Assembly: GCA_030039715.1 (NCBI GenBank) | Contig: JASHVA010000213.1 | Location: 1-5,399, forward strand | Direction: 5' to 3' | From: Thermoplasmata archaeon | GTDB taxonomy: Archaea > Thermoplasmatota > Thermoplasmata > Lutacidiplasmatales > UBA184 | Length of the DNA: 5,399 nt | Shown here: piece after piece, positions 5,076-5,399 of the stretch | Layout of the letters: each line of letters starts with the position of its first letter | How positions within the stretch are numbered: position 1 is the stretch's first letter | Notes under the pieces: generated by a model | Told to the model about the DNA's origin: nothing | Databases searched by the model: none | The model's input: the letters and a program-made list of their open reading frames with translations, nothing else | Position numbers and translations under genes: made by a program

Positions 5076-5092
5076 CCCCGGCACCGGGGGTC
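5074..5092. repeat. GC-rich inverted repeat between aldo/keto reductase and peroxiredoxin genes
   Basis: GACCCCGG and CCGGGGGTC face each other with a 2-nt centre and one bulged base. As RNA, a 6-bp stem with a 7-nt loop is realistic. It lies just after the reductase stop codon and abuts the peroxiredoxin TATA box, so it could end reductase transcripts or bind a regulator. No T-tract follows. Confidence 0.35.
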
Positions 5093-5096
5093 GGGG

Positions 5097-5399
5097 CTAG
5101 TCGGTCACGGCCCCCACGATGCGTTCGACCTCGGCATCGTCGAGCGGAGTTACCGAGCCGCTCCCGACCAGCTCCGCGAGGCGCTCGGGCGAGGGGAGCG
5201 GAAGCAGCACGGCCGCCACCCACGGCCACCGTGTCGCGAACTGGACGGCGGCCTGGGCGAGCGTTCGGTCGGTCCCCGTGGTCAGGAAGGCCAGGGACAG
5301 GACCGGTCGCGCCTCTCGCTCGAGCTCGGACAGTCGAACCGGTGCGACGCCGGGCCCCGCGCCGAGCGGGTCCGGGCGAAACCGGCTGCCATCGAGCCG
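5097..5399 (-). CDS. Aldo/keto reductase, C-terminal part
   Basis: The frame is open from the right edge to the TAG at 5099-5097, giving 100 residues; the start and the catalytic Asp/Tyr/Lys/His residues lie outside the window. My translation shows the standard C-terminal end of the aldo/keto reductase family: RTLAQAAVQFATRWPWVAAV, the helix and strand of the last TIM-barrel repeat where cofactor-binding residues lie, then LLPLPSPERLAELVG and a final PLDDAEVERIVGAV helix. In many family members the strand is followed by a G-x-R/S-x-x-Q/E-L pattern; here it is PLPSPERLAEL. The substrate cannot be told, since the family covers many NADPH-dependent carbonyl reductions. It lies on the same strand as the peroxiredoxin, 49 bp upstream of it. 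Confidence 0.8.
   Translation of the reverse strand, partial: RLDGSRFRPDPLGAGPGVAPVRLSELEREARPVLSLAFLTTGTDRTLAQAAVQFATRWPWVAAVLLPLPSPERLAELVGSGSVTPLDDAEVERIVGAVTD

Noticed and set aside
4578..5229. Minus-strand frames overlapping the peroxiredoxin gene
   Set aside because: Off-frame translations of the peroxiredoxin; the frame with the complete Prx fold is the real one.

Overview
This 5.4-kb window is GC-rich and looks archaeal. The clearest signs are an archaeal type IV pilin-like protein with a short Arg-rich leader, a class-III-signal cleavage site and a hydrophobic helix; AT-rich TATA-like boxes about 24-27 nt upstream of start codons, which fits leaderless transcripts; and exported proteins rich in N-glycosylation sequons. 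A GC-rich member of Thermoplasmatota is my best guess, but that is inference. No RNA gene, CRISPR array, insertion sequence or integrase was seen.

Left half (1-2808, minus strand): a compact four-gene metal-uptake operon. In transcription order it encodes a DtxR/MntR-type regulator (2808-2341), a cluster A-I (ZnuA/PsaA-like) metal-binding protein (2337-1288), an ABC ATPase (1253-453) and an ABC-3 family permease (456-1, cut by the window edge). The junctions are a 3-bp gap, a 34-bp gap with a strong Shine-Dalgarno site, and an ATGA overlap. In front of the regulator sit a TATA box and, just upstream of it, a perfect 13-bp palindrome that is a good candidate operator. The model is metal uptake (Mn, Zn or Fe) controlled by its own first gene. 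The regulator has lost several canonical metal ligands.

Middle (2809-4398, plus strand): a 155-bp divergent intergenic region, then a pilin-like surface protein with six cysteines (2964-3752), then a small single-pass membrane-anchored exported protein of unknown function (3850-4335), each with its own possible promoter.

Right part (4399-5399): a dodecin (flavin-binding small protein, plus strand) ends 4 bp from a convergent PrxQ/Bcp-type peroxiredoxin (minus strand). The C-terminal end of an aldo/keto reductase lies upstream of the peroxiredoxin on the same strand and runs off the window. Flavin buffering, peroxide removal and a reductase suggest a redox-housekeeping neighbourhood, but only the adjacency is observed.

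Most of the window is ordinary. The best leads are the regulator with an altered metal site together with its palindrome, and the Cys-rich pilin-like protein. I see no strong evidence for a wholly new system.
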